DNA of 50,626 nucleotides, from positions 1 through 50,626 of the forward strand of contig QKMY01000048.1 of the NCBI GenBank assembly GCA_003242895.1, in the 5' to 3' direction. This document shows positions 25,312 through 33,606 of the stretch, one piece after another. The notes under the pieces were generated by a model. The model was not told where the DNA came from. It was given only the letters and a program-made list of their open reading frames with translations, and did no database searches. How positions within the stretch are numbered: the first letter of the stretch is position 1; every line of letters starts with the position of its first letter. Made by a program: the position numbers and the translations under genes. The stretch is from Candidatus Margulisiibacteriota bacterium. Lineage in GTDB: Bacteria > Margulisbacteria > Riflemargulisbacteria > GWF2-39-127.

Positions 25312-26214
25312 TTAAAATAACGTGTTAACAGGAACAAATTGAGATTTGTTTTCGGTATGAACATAATTAATGAAAGCTTCTAAGGTTTCTGTCAGCTTTG
25401 GCTCTGTGTTAACCTGCCAGTAGTGCGTAGCGAGGATAAAGGGAGCATTTGTGCTGCAGCAGAAGTTATAATCTCTTTTTAACGATTCGAGAGTTACGTT
25501 CGGTACCAGGCCATAGGCATGGACTTCTTTATGCGATTTATAGTCCATGGTGTGAGGATAGACCCTTCTATATTTTGCCTTCCATAAGACTTTTAGAAGC
25601 CAGAACTTCAGACTTTCCATACTAAAGTTCCTATTGAAATACATTATTCTCATTGTACCGCCGCAAATATCCAAATCGCATTCGGCAACAGCTTTTACTG
25701 CGTCTTTGCTAAAGGCGTTACTTGGCGCTACAAATACATTTATTTTCGTTCCAAAGAGATCTTCCAGATAGTCTTTTCCTAGCCTTGTTTCTTTTTTTAA
25801 TTGCGAATAATTCTTCCAGGCATACTCTCCAATAAAAATAAGATCTTCACCTCTCACGTCCTTTTTAAGCATGGTTAAGTTGTCTTTGGTTGCCAGAAGA
25901 GGGAGGTCTTTTTTGTTCTTTGCTGCTTTATACTGGTGGGTATGTCCATGGAGCATGATAGTTACTTTTTTTTCTTTGATTTTTTCTCTCAGGTATTGAA
26001 TAAGTCTTTTGTTTTCTCCGATTGCTTTCTTTTCTTTTTCCTGGTAAAAGTTTACGCCCTGGCTGCCGCAATTGTGGGATTTGACAGCATAGGGGACGAC
26101 TGCCAGTGATGTAGAAATACCTTTCGCCCAAATATGTTTATAGACAGCCTCTAATTCTTCCGGCTCTGTAAAATAACTGGTGTCATCATCTCTTAAGGCA
26201 AATTTTATGTTCAT
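25312..26214 (-). CDS. NodB-superfamily (DUF2334-like) polysaccharide deacetylase
   Basis: A 300-residue protein with the layout of metal-dependent carbohydrate deacetylases: FALRDDDTSYFT (Asp pair), MLHGHTHQ (His metal ligands), FVAPSNAFS and ILATHYWQ near the C-terminus. No signal peptide is visible, so it would act in the cytoplasm on a lipid-linked or nucleotide sugar. It lies 14 bp upstream of the flippase start. GGAG stands just before ATG 26214. Removal of an acetyl group could expose an amine for later decoration, possibly by products of the PaaK-like genes; this is inference. Confidence 0.78.
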   Translation of the reverse strand: MNIKFALRDDDTSYFTEPEELEAVYKHIWAKGISTSLAVVPYAVKSHNCGSQGVNFYQEKEKKAIGENKRLIQYLREKIKEKKVTIMLHGHTHQYKAAKNKKDLPLLATKDNLTMLKKDVRGEDLIFIGEYAWKNYSQLKKETRLGKDYLEDLFGTKINVFVAPSNAFSKDAVKAVAECDLDICGGTMRIMYFNRNFSMESLKFWLLKVLWKAKYRRVYPHTMDYKSHKEVHAYGLVPNVTLESLKRDYNFCCSTNAPFILATHYWQVNTEPKLTETLEAFINYVHTENKSQFVPVNTLF

Positions 26215-26288
26215 TTTCTCCTCCTTCTTAGTTATCTACGACAGGGATTAGCTGCCCAGCTTTCCTGGGTAGTGTAAAAATCAACTTT

Positions 26289-27311
26289 TTAACTATATTG
26301 TTTTTTAATAATTTGCCACATTAATCCATAGAAGTATTTTGCATCCTTCAGTCCGGGTACCCATGGGGATTGTTTGTATTTTCTTACTCTGCCTTTGATT
26401 TTTTCACACAAAAATTTTTTTATGAAGGCGCGCTGGTATTCTTCGACAGATTTTATTGGTAAATAATATTTTTTGATATCATAAGGTGATTGGGTTAATG
26501 TTCCGCCATCAAAATACATTCTGAATATTTCAATATCATTATTTGAAGGATTATACTTAATACCTAAAGAATACTTGTTCCAGATTTGTTGGTTCTGTCT
26601 GAACCTTATACTCTTTCCATTATTGGTAAAATATGCCATAACATCGATGTCAGGCATGATGCAGTTGCCTAGTCCGTAAAAAATATGTTTCTCTTTATAT
26701 ATTTCATAGGACTGTATGCAGTGAGAATGATGGCCGACAATGAGGTCCGCTCCTTTATCGATAGCCATATGAGCGATTTTTACGTCATAAGGTTTAGGAT
26801 AAAAGATTTCTTCTGCGCCCCAATGAAAAACCACGATGATCCGGTCGGCTTTTTCTTTTAATGCATCAATATCCTGTGCTATTCTTTTTTCGTTCAGAGG
26901 AGAACTGCCATTAGCTCTTTGTCCTCCTGAGATACTTGAGGTAGACGGGCAGCAATAGCCTAAGATGCCAACAGTTGCTGTGTCTATTTTGAGAAGAGCG
27001 GGATTATTGTAATTGTTATACTGGTTACCTGCTCCAAAATATTTTATGTTGTTTTTTAAGCAAAAACTCAAGGTGTCTTTGTATGCCTCTTCACCATAAT
27101 CCATAATATGGTTGTTAGCGAGGCAGACAGCGAGAGGATGCTGCTTAAATGTTTCCTCTATATAAGACTTTTCTTGTCTTAGATTAATTTTGTTTAAAGC
27201 CGGTTTCCCATGTTTTGAAATAGGGTATTCAAGATTACAGATGTAATTTTCAATATTGAATTCTATCTTATATGGTTTATTCAAATATATATCACCAAGA
27301 AATGTTATCAT
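26289..27311 (-). CDS. CapA/PgsA-like metallophosphatase-fold protein
   Basis: 340 residues. The start at 27311 (MITFLGDIYLNKPYKIEFN) has GGGGGAG just upstream; an in-frame ATG 57 codons earlier lacks a ribosome site and would be in the leader. CapA-family blocks are visible: TFLGDIYL, NLEYPIS, CLANNHIMDYGEEAYKDTL, VFHWGAEE and LIVGHHSHCIQSYE. CapA proteins are needed for capsule or poly-gamma-glutamate production, with an unclear enzymatic role. No signal peptide or membrane anchor is seen, unlike many CapA proteins. It is the first gene of the leftward operon, divergent from the WbaP-like gene. Confidence 0.87.
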   Translation of the reverse strand: MITFLGDIYLNKPYKIEFNIENYICNLEYPISKHGKPALNKINLRQEKSYIEETFKQHPLAVCLANNHIMDYGEEAYKDTLSFCLKNNIKYFGAGNQYNNYNNPALLKIDTATVGILGYCCPSTSSISGGQRANGSSPLNEKRIAQDIDALKEKADRIIVVFHWGAEEIFYPKPYDVKIAHMAIDKGADLIVGHHSHCIQSYEIYKEKHIFYGLGNCIMPDIDVMAYFTNNGKSIRFRQNQQIWNKYSLGIKYNPSNNDIEIFRMYFDGGTLTQSPYDIKKYYLPIKSVEEYQRAFIKKFLCEKIKGRVRKYKQSPWVPGLKDAKYFYGLMWQIIKKQYS

Positions 27312-27484
27312 ATACTCCCCCCGATTATTGATAATGTCTATGTGAAATAGTTCATATCTCCATATTGGTTTAGTCTTTGTTGATGATACTAATAAGGGAA
27401 ATATATTATTAGAATGATAAGTAGATGAAATTTGTAAGCGCTTGATCGTTATGAAAATCCGATATGTACTGGCTATATTCATGC

Positions 27485-27513
27485 TTTTTAATACTTATTC
27501 ATGTGTTTGTCAA
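27485..27513 (-). promoter_or_regulatory. Possible promoter of leftward polysaccharide operon
   Basis: On the minus strand a perfect -35 TTGACA (27513-27508), a 17-bp spacer and a weak -10 TAAAAA (27490-27485). It lies about 170 bp upstream of the CapA-like start. The weak -10 makes this tentative. Confidence 0.4.
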
Positions 27514-27740
27514 GAATCGATATTTGTTTTTTTTGTAATGGGTAAGTGATTCCGGGTGCCGGTAATTTTGCCTAAGCTGAAGAGGAGCCCTTTCTACAGG
27601 AACACATTACGGCACCTTCTTGTCTGTAGGTGCGCGATTAATCCTACATCTGCGGCGTGGACAATTTCCCGAAAGTAGAGACGTAAGATTATATTTAAAG
27701 ATTTCGTGTGCGATTGCCTTGTAAGTGATCATTAATACTC
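27514..27740. other. Spacer between divergent promoters with degenerate palindromes
   Basis: Non-coding. It contains a shortened copy of the 28-bp palindrome family (27626-27647) and scattered GC-richer patches. It is probably the control region of the whole polysaccharide locus, but no specific operator is recognised. Confidence 0.4.
27626..27647. repeat. Shortened intergenic palindrome (family copy 3)
   Basis: GTAGGTGCGCGATTAATC followed directly by CTAC. Compared with the perfect 28-bp copy at 33230-33257, about six bases of the right arm are missing, so the hairpin is broken. Confidence 0.55.
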
Positions 27741-27769
27741 TTGACAAATAGTGCCGGCTGAATTATAAG
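27741..27769 (+). promoter_or_regulatory. Sigma70-type promoter of rightward export operon
   Basis: TTGACA (27741-27746), a 17-bp spacer and TATAAG (27764-27769). The transcript would begin near 27776, giving a leader of about 185 nt before the WbaP-like start. That leader is AT-rich with a small CGAC/GTCG hairpin but no recognisable riboswitch. Confidence 0.65.
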
Positions 27770-27960
27770 TTGGGCACAATTATTAACATACTGAAAACAA
27801 ACCTATACCGCGACCTCAATAGTCGAGTCATAATAAATCCAAATATCATAATAAAATAATAAAGTTCAGGCTGTCAGGTATTTCGGATAATTCTTTTTTA
27901 TAAGCACTTCAATATAGTCATACCATTATTAATGTTTATTTAAGCGAAAGGATGGGGGAC

Positions 27961-29406
27961 ATGCTTAAAGAACATTATCGAGCAGTATCTAATTTTAGAA
28001 GACTCATCGATATTATGCTTGTTCATGTTTCGTTTTATTTTACACACATAGTCTGTTTAGTCTTTTCGTTTAAAAGTCTCGAAGAGTATACGAGAACCGG
28101 TAAGGTGTTCTTATTTCTCATTATGAGCGTGATCTGGTGGATTGTTCTTAAGCAGAACAGCCTCTATAAGTCGCATCGGTTCGAGACACTGTTCATGCAA
28201 CTGGTGCGGATTGTTAAGGCCGTATCTGTTGCTGCAGTACTTTTCTTGGCAGCAATAACCATTTTTGAGTTCCCTGCTATCGGGAAGATATTTATGACGA
28301 TATTTGTTGTTCTTAGTCTGGGCTCGTTATTCATGGAAAATGTAATTATAGCAAAGTTAGCAGAATCTTTACGTAAACTCAACATTAATACTAGAAATGT
28401 AATTGTCGTAGGCATGGGTAAAGAAGCTGCGGACATACTTCTCAAAATTAAAGAAAACCCGGGATGGGGACTAAAACTAGTCGGAATTATTATCCCTGAT
28501 CAAATAGATTCTGATAATAATGTCGACAGTATATCTGCGCTCTCTCGGTTGCATGGTTACAAAATCCTCGGAAAATTATCGGATTTTTATTCGATTACCA
28601 AGGGGAATGTGATTGATGTCGTGTTTTTTTCCGGGTCTCCATGGTATCTAAACGCTATGCAGCCATATATCCAGTATTGTATTCAGCGAGGAATCGATAC
28701 GGAGCTTTGTGCTACTTTTTTTGATAAACTGGATTTTGTAAAAATGTTTGTTGATGAGATCGGCAATTTACCCCTGATCTCATTTGAGACAGCACATAAA
28801 AAACCCTATCAGTTGCTGGTAAAAGAGCTTATTGACCGGGGTATTGCTTTCTTAGGCCTTTTCATTTTAGCCCCTTTATTTTTTATAACGTCCTTGGCTA
28901 TCCGGCTTGATTCTCCCGGATCAGTTTTTTTTAAACAGAAGCGGGTGGGACGGCATGGACGTATTTTTGAAATGTATAAGTTCCGCTCAATGGTCACTGA
29001 CGCGGAGGCGCGTAAAAAAGATCTTTTTGCTTTAAATGAAATGTCCGGTCCTGTTTTTAAGATTACGCATGATCCCCGGATAACGAGAGTGGGGAAATTT
29101 ATCCGGAAAACAAGCTTGGACGAACTCCCTCAATTGATTAATGTGCTTCGAGGTGAAATGAGCCTGGTAGGCCCACGGCCCCCTTTGCCTTCGGAAGTAG
29201 CTCAATACAGCGACTGCCAGATACGGAGATTGTCTGTTAAGCCCGGAATAACTTGTACCTGGCAAGTGAGCGGACGTAACCATATTGATTTTGAAACCTG
29301 GATAAAAATGGATTTGGATTATATAGATAAATGGTCTCTGTCGAAAGATGCAAAGCTGCTTCTTAAGACGATGCCGGCTATTCTATTCCAGAATGGTGCA
29401 AAGTAG
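27961..29406 (+). CDS. Undecaprenyl-phosphate sugar phosphotransferase (WbaP/WcaJ-like)
   Basis: A 481-residue initiating transferase. It has four N-terminal membrane segments, a central CoA-binding-like Rossmann domain (NVIVVGMGKEAADILLKI), a further membrane helix near residue 300, then the catalytic domain with KQKRVGRHGRIFEMYKFRSM, TSLDELPQLINVLRGEMSLV, GPRPPLPSEV and KPGITCTWQVSGRN. It transfers a sugar-1-phosphate to undecaprenyl phosphate and so starts repeat-unit synthesis at the inner membrane. ATG 27961 has AAAGGA at 8-nt spacing; an ATG at 27952 overlaps that ribosome site. It is the first gene of the rightward operon. Confidence 0.94.
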   Translation: MLKEHYRAVSNFRRLIDIMLVHVSFYFTHIVCLVFSFKSLEEYTRTGKVFLFLIMSVIWWIVLKQNSLYKSHRFETLFMQLVRIVKAVSVAAVLFLAAITIFEFPAIGKIFMTIFVVLSLGSLFMENVIIAKLAESLRKLNINTRNVIVVGMGKEAADILLKIKENPGWGLKLVGIIIPDQIDSDNNVDSISALSRLHGYKILGKLSDFYSITKGNVIDVVFFSGSPWYLNAMQPYIQYCIQRGIDTELCATFFDKLDFVKMFVDEIGNLPLISFETAHKKPYQLLVKELIDRGIAFLGLFILAPLFFITSLAIRLDSPGSVFFKQKRVGRHGRIFEMYKFRSMVTDAEARKKDLFALNEMSGPVFKITHDPRITRVGKFIRKTSLDELPQLINVLRGEMSLVGPRPPLPSEVAQYSDCQIRRLSVKPGITCTWQVSGRNHIDFETWIKMDLDYIDKWSLSKDAKLLLKTMPAILFQNGAK

Positions 29407-29562
29407 CAGGACAATATCATTTATTTAGGGAGGTGATGGGGTTTACTGTTCGACGAGATTTTTTGTGAAATATGGCATAGCCATGTTTATACCAGAAAGC
29501 CGAAGTGTTAATTGTTTTTTTAGCATACTGGCTTATGGTTCCATGAAGAGGGGGATGGGTAA

Positions 29563-30522
29563 ATGAAAAAAGTACTTATTATGTTCGCAATAATTCTTTC
29601 CTATATGCTTCCTGCGGCATATGCAGAGGTTTTGATTGAAAAAGGTGATACTTTAAAGGTATATGTTTTCGATCGCCGGGGTACCGATTTGGTTCTTGGT
29701 TCTTTTTCTCCGAACGGTATGGCACAGCAACTGGGAGAAGAAGATCCGCATCAGGTTAACGTGTCTTCAGAAGGAAAAATATTTATCCCTAATATCGGGG
29801 TGCTTTCCGTTTCCGATAAGAGCACGACTGAAGTTGAGAAAATGATCATACAAGGGTTAAGTTCTTCAATTCAACTCCAGCAAGTTGCAGTGCTTCTTAT
29901 GACGCCAAAATTCAACAGGGTCTATGTTTTAGGTGAAGTGGCTAATCCCGGAATGTATAAATACGATCAGACGAAACCATATGAAGGAAAATTGATGAGT
30001 TTGATCAGCAGCGCAGGTGGATTCACTGATAGGGCAAACAAAGACGCTGTGAGTATTATAAAAGAAAATGGATCGATGGTTACTATTAATCTTATGCAAA
30101 TGGTAAGAAAGAATTCAATTAGAGAAAACGTTGTTCTGGAAGATAAAGACACGATTATGATCGGACAATGTATTTCCCGAGTGTACGTCATCGGTGAAGT
30201 GAGAACTCCCGGAGGGTATCAATTTTTGGAAGGCGCCACCTTTGCAGATTACATCGCTGAAGCCGGAGGTATCAACAATACTGCGGCAATGGACAACATT
30301 GGAATTGTCAGAAAGAATAAAGATCGGAATGAAGTGTTTAAAGTGGCGCTTGACGGTACCTTTTCAACTAACGGACAGAAGAACACCGCGGTCTATCCTG
30401 GAGATACTATCTATGTGCCCAAGCACTTTTTTGCTGATTGGAAGGACCTGGGATCAGTCTTAGGAATGGCACGGGATTCCATTTATGTTTATGATACGGT
30501 TACCGGAAGGTACCCCCGTTAA
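29563..30522 (+). CDS. Wza-like polysaccharide export protein with SLBB domains
   Basis: 319 residues with signal peptide MKKVLIMFAIILSYMLPAAYA. There is no lipobox cysteine, unlike Wza of enteric bacteria. The Poly_export domain (VLIEKGDTLKVYVFD, VSSEGKIFIPNIGVLSV) is followed by two SLBB-like segments (VYVLGEVANPGMYKYD; VYVIGEVRTPGGYQFLEG). Such proteins form the periplasmic or outer-membrane conduit for polysaccharide. No amphipathic C-terminal pore helix is obvious, so a separate outer-membrane protein may be needed. It is preceded by a 156-bp spacer and followed 11 bp later by the phosphatase gene. Confidence 0.92.
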   Translation: MKKVLIMFAIILSYMLPAAYAEVLIEKGDTLKVYVFDRRGTDLVLGSFSPNGMAQQLGEEDPHQVNVSSEGKIFIPNIGVLSVSDKSTTEVEKMIIQGLSSSIQLQQVAVLLMTPKFNRVYVLGEVANPGMYKYDQTKPYEGKLMSLISSAGGFTDRANKDAVSIIKENGSMVTINLMQMVRKNSIRENVVLEDKDTIMIGQCISRVYVIGEVRTPGGYQFLEGATFADYIAEAGGINNTAAMDNIGIVRKNKDRNEVFKVALDGTFSTNGQKNTAVYPGDTIYVPKHFFADWKDLGSVLGMARDSIYVYDTVTGRYPR

Positions 30523-30533
30523 AGGATACGATA

Positions 30534-31250
30534 ATGCTGGATTTACATAGTCATATATTACCTGGTCTCGATGACGGTCCTCAGACAGAAGCCGAATCGA
30601 TAACGATGATAAAGTGCATGGACAAACTTGGGTTTAAGCATATTGTGGCTTCTCCTCATTACATTCAGGGATTGTATGAGAACTCCTCGGATATTGTTAG
30701 TTCTGCTGTTAAAAATATCTGGAGTAGATTTGAAGAGAACAATATCTCAACTCAAATAATTTCTGCAAATGAGGTTTTTATTGATTCGGTGTTTAATGAT
30801 AGCGGTGAAATGGCAGATTTCCACGTTTGCGGCAGGAAGTGCCCTTTCATTTTATTAGAAGCCCCGTTTAATAGTTTTATGATCGAGACCTTATATAATA
30901 TTATATTTGAGTTAACGAACAAACAGGTGAAGGTCATCCTAGTGCATCCGGAACGTTCAATGGAACTGGTTCGTCATTTTCATTTATTTGAAGAATTGGT
31001 TGCTCGCGACGTTAAGCTGCAAGTTAATCTAATGAGCCTTATCGGGGCTTACGGTAATCATAGTAGGATGGTCGCAGAAAAATTACTCGAAGAAAATATG
31101 GTTTTTGGAATCGGCAGCGATATACATACTGTTAAACAAGCAGCTCACGATATTCCAAAAGCGCTTATAAGAATTAATGAGCTTATCGGAGAAGTAAGAT
31201 TATCTTTAATGATGAAAAATGCCAAAGAGGAATTAGGTGTTTGCTCATGA
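30534..31250 (+). CDS. CpsB/YwqE-like PHP-type tyrosine phosphatase
   Basis: A 238-residue PHP-fold protein. Metal-binding segments are MLDLHSHILPGLDDGP (His5, His7), IVASPHY, SANEVFIDS, VILVHPERS and FGIGSDIH. The family dephosphorylates the tyrosine cluster of bacterial tyrosine kinases that control polysaccharide length and export. Its target should be the Wzc-like kinase encoded immediately downstream. AAAGGA precedes the start at 6-nt spacing, and the gene follows the Wza-like gene by 11 bp. A CpsB-type phosphatase beside a fused Wzc-type kinase is a less usual combination than the low-molecular-weight Wzb type. Confidence 0.92.
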   Translation: MLDLHSHILPGLDDGPQTEAESITMIKCMDKLGFKHIVASPHYIQGLYENSSDIVSSAVKNIWSRFEENNISTQIISANEVFIDSVFNDSGEMADFHVCGRKCPFILLEAPFNSFMIETLYNIIFELTNKQVKVILVHPERSMELVRHFHLFEELVARDVKLQVNLMSLIGAYGNHSRMVAEKLLEENMVFGIGSDIHTVKQAAHDIPKALIRINELIGEVRLSLMMKNAKEELGVCS

Positions 31251-31325
31251 TCAGCGTTGATTTCACAAGCCAGACCATAATGGATATGGTGTGGGAAGGT
31301 TATTAAAAAAGGGGGGGAATAAGTT

Positions 31326-33200
31326 ATGGAATTATTCGAATATTGGAACATGATACTGCGCCGGAAGGGGATTATCTTACTTTCTTTATTGATTATTGTT
31401 GGTGCAGCTGTATTTTATAGTATAAGGGCTACTCCTATCTACGAAGCGAATTGCAAACTTTTGATCACAGAAAAAAATAATGGAGGTATCCTGGGGGCTT
31501 TTGAAGCGATTGACTTGATGAGCCAGATCGGAGGGAAATCAGATCCTGTAAATACCCAAATGGAAATTTTGCAGACCCGGCCGATTTTAGAGAGAGTGAT
31601 TCAAGTTAATAATTTGAAAGATCGTAAAGGCAATTTTATTGATAGCGAATCATTGCGCAAGGATATCAAACTTGCAGCTATTCGAACAACGAATTTGATT
31701 CAGATATCCTATCGTGATAAAAATCCTGTTACCGCAACAAATGTTGTTAATACGTTAGCGTCGGTGTTTGTTGAGCAGAATCAGCGGCTTAATCAGGAAG
31801 AGTATAGCAGCGCCAGGGTTTTTATAGAAGATCAGTTAAAAAAACAGAGAGACAAGCTTACTGAAACAGAACAGGCTTTGCTGGCTTATAAGAAAATGTA
31901 TAAAACTGTTGCCTTGCCGGAAGAGACGACATCCAGAATTGGCAGCTTAGCGCAGTTCGAAACCAATAAAATGGAAATTGATACCAAACTTAAAGGCGCA
32001 TTTGCTCAGGAACAAGATTTAAATAGCAAGATCAATGGAGTAGGTGCGAGAAATAATCCGTTCTATTCGTATTGGTGGACTAACCTCGAGCAGATAAGGA
32101 ATGAGATTATAAGCCTTAAAGCGCAAAAAACCAATATCGATAATCAGGTCGACCAGCTTACCAGTCGTTTGGGTCAGCTTCCTCCCAAAGAGATCGAGCT
32201 TGCCAGGTTGACACGGGACCAGACAATTGCGAATCAGGTATACTCTGCGCTGCTTGAGCGGTATGAAGAGGTGCAAATAAACGAAGCTGGTAAAATAGCG
32301 AATATTAAACTCATAGAACCTGCGGTTGTCTCTTCGTTACCTGTTCTTCCGCAGAAGAAAAACAATATTATTCTGGCTGTTTTTGTCGGTTTGTTATTCG
32401 GTGGTGCCTTATCATTATTTTTGGAATATATTGATGATGTCCCCAAATCCGTTGATGCCGTCAAACATGTTCTTCCATATAATGTTTTAGGTACGGTACC
32501 CTATGAAGATAACCTCAATAACTTTTTCTTGAAAGCTGCTCCGCGTGGGCCTTCTTCAGAAGCTTTGCGGCTTATTCACACCAGTTTGAAGTATAAGGAC
32601 ATTATGCGGCAGAAATCTCCGGGATTGTTGATTACCAGTGCATTAGCCTCGGAAGGAAAGACTACTATTATAGCGAATCTGGCCTTGTCCCTTTCGTCTG
32701 CCGGGAAAAAAGTCGCATTAGTCGATCTCGATTTGAGAAAGCCAAAACTTACAAAGATATTTAATCTTTCAAAAGAGAAGGGTATTACAAATTATTTGAT
32801 CGGGGAAGAATCGTTATCAGATATCTTTTTCCCTTCTTCTTCCGGAAAGAATATCACGGTTATTCCTGCTGGGACGATCCCTCCTAATCCTACGGAGCTT
32901 ATTGCCAGTGAAAGGATTGGCGCGATGATCGACCAATTAAAGAATTATTTTGATATCGTTCTTTTTGATGCTCCACCGGTGACGCTGGTTGCGGAGACCC
33001 TTGATCTTGCGAGGTTTATGGATGGCATTATGATTGTAGTCGATATGAAGAACGCGTCGCTGCGCTCCTTAAATGCTGCCAAAGAATTATTTCAAGATAA
33101 GAACCTTCCGATTGTAGGGGTAATCATAAATAAACTTATCAAAGAAAGAAGCGGGTATAGTTATTCGCATTATGGATATACTTACAAATACGAATATTAG
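31326..33200 (+). CDS. Wzc-like chain-length determinant fused to BY-kinase
   Basis: 624 residues. The N-terminal Wzz-like domain begins MELFEYWNMILRRKGIILL, with a first membrane helix (residues 15-32). A periplasmic coiled-coil-rich region follows to a second helix near residue 355 (IILAVFVGLLFGGALSLFLE). The cytoplasmic kinase domain has Walker A SALASEGKTTI, Walker A' VALVDLDLRKP and Walker B DIVLFDAPP. The C-terminal tail is a Tyr cluster (GYSYSHYGYTYKYEY) for autophosphorylation. It controls polymerisation and export by cycling phosphorylation with the phosphatase encoded just upstream. GGGGGG precedes the start. Confidence 0.94.
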   Translation: MELFEYWNMILRRKGIILLSLLIIVGAAVFYSIRATPIYEANCKLLITEKNNGGILGAFEAIDLMSQIGGKSDPVNTQMEILQTRPILERVIQVNNLKDRKGNFIDSESLRKDIKLAAIRTTNLIQISYRDKNPVTATNVVNTLASVFVEQNQRLNQEEYSSARVFIEDQLKKQRDKLTETEQALLAYKKMYKTVALPEETTSRIGSLAQFETNKMEIDTKLKGAFAQEQDLNSKINGVGARNNPFYSYWWTNLEQIRNEIISLKAQKTNIDNQVDQLTSRLGQLPPKEIELARLTRDQTIANQVYSALLERYEEVQINEAGKIANIKLIEPAVVSSLPVLPQKKNNIILAVFVGLLFGGALSLFLEYIDDVPKSVDAVKHVLPYNVLGTVPYEDNLNNFFLKAAPRGPSSEALRLIHTSLKYKDIMRQKSPGLLITSALASEGKTTIIANLALSLSSAGKKVALVDLDLRKPKLTKIFNLSKEKGITNYLIGEESLSDIFFPSSSGKNITVIPAGTIPPNPTELIASERIGAMIDQLKNYFDIVLFDAPPVTLVAETLDLARFMDGIMIVVDMKNASLRSLNAAKELFQDKNLPIVGVIINKLIKERSGYSYSHYGYTYKYEY

Positions 33201-33229
33201 TGACTTTTTTCGCTGATTAGGTTCGTTAT

Positions 33230-33257
33230 GTAGAGACGCGATTAATCGCGTCTCTAC
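33230..33257. repeat. Perfect 28-bp intergenic palindrome (family copy 4)
   Basis: GTAGAGACGCGATT followed by its exact complement AATCGCGTCTCTAC. It lies 30 bp after the Wzc-like stop codon, without a following T-run. It is the best preserved member of the family also seen at 6661-6688 and 27626-27647. Confidence 0.85.
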
Positions 33258-33365
33258 GGTTTGATAGATCATTTTTACTGTCGGGCTGGGGTACTTCAAT
33301 AGTTGTGGTATCCCTGTCGGGATGATTGTAATAAAGGACGCTTCCGCTCCTTTATAATCCTAGGA

Positions 33366-33410
33366 CTTAAGACCAGTACGCGCTGGCCTTAAGAATCCTC
33401 GCGTTTTTTT
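33366..33410 (+). terminator. Possible terminator of export operon
   Basis: Stem CTTAAGACCAG / CTGGCCTTAAG with one mismatch, then eight Ts about 10 nt downstream (33404-33411). The distance between stem and T-run is longer than usual, so the call is tentative. It would end the rightward polysaccharide transcript. Confidence 0.4.
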
Positions 33411-33606
33411 TCTGGTAGCCTCGGTCAGACGGCGCCTGCGGAACTCGGAGTCAACTACGACATCATTCACACCAGCGCAAACCCTTCGCCAAAAGGCTGT
33501 GTCACAAATTATGCCACACCTTTGGTAGCTGCGGGTAGCAAATTGCGCAGGTGTTTCTGTGTCTTCGTAAGCCCCTTCAGACATCCTCGGCGATTGTGGG
33601 TTGGGA

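Larger units (their letters stand above)
33201..33606. other. Non-coding spacer rich in hairpins
   Basis: 406 bp between the convergent kinase genes. It holds the perfect 28-bp palindrome (33230-33257), smaller hairpins at 33310-33323 and 33324-33359, and the terminator-like hairpin at 33366-33393. The part from 33400 to 33606 is higher in GC, without a recognisable gene. A short minus-strand frame there has no family signal or ribosome site. Confidence 0.55.

Noticed and set aside
27952-27960. ATG 27952 as the start of the WbaP-like gene
   Set aside because: It overlaps the AAAGGA ribosome site, which is well spaced for ATG 27961.
33360-33584. 74-codon minus-strand frame in the hairpin-rich spacer
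   Set aside because: No ribosome site, basic low-information sequence, and it runs through the terminator-like hairpin.
33420-33600. Integron attC-like site or IS end in the GC-rich spacer
   Set aside because: Imperfect complementary segments exist, but there are no consensus core sites, integrase or transposase.
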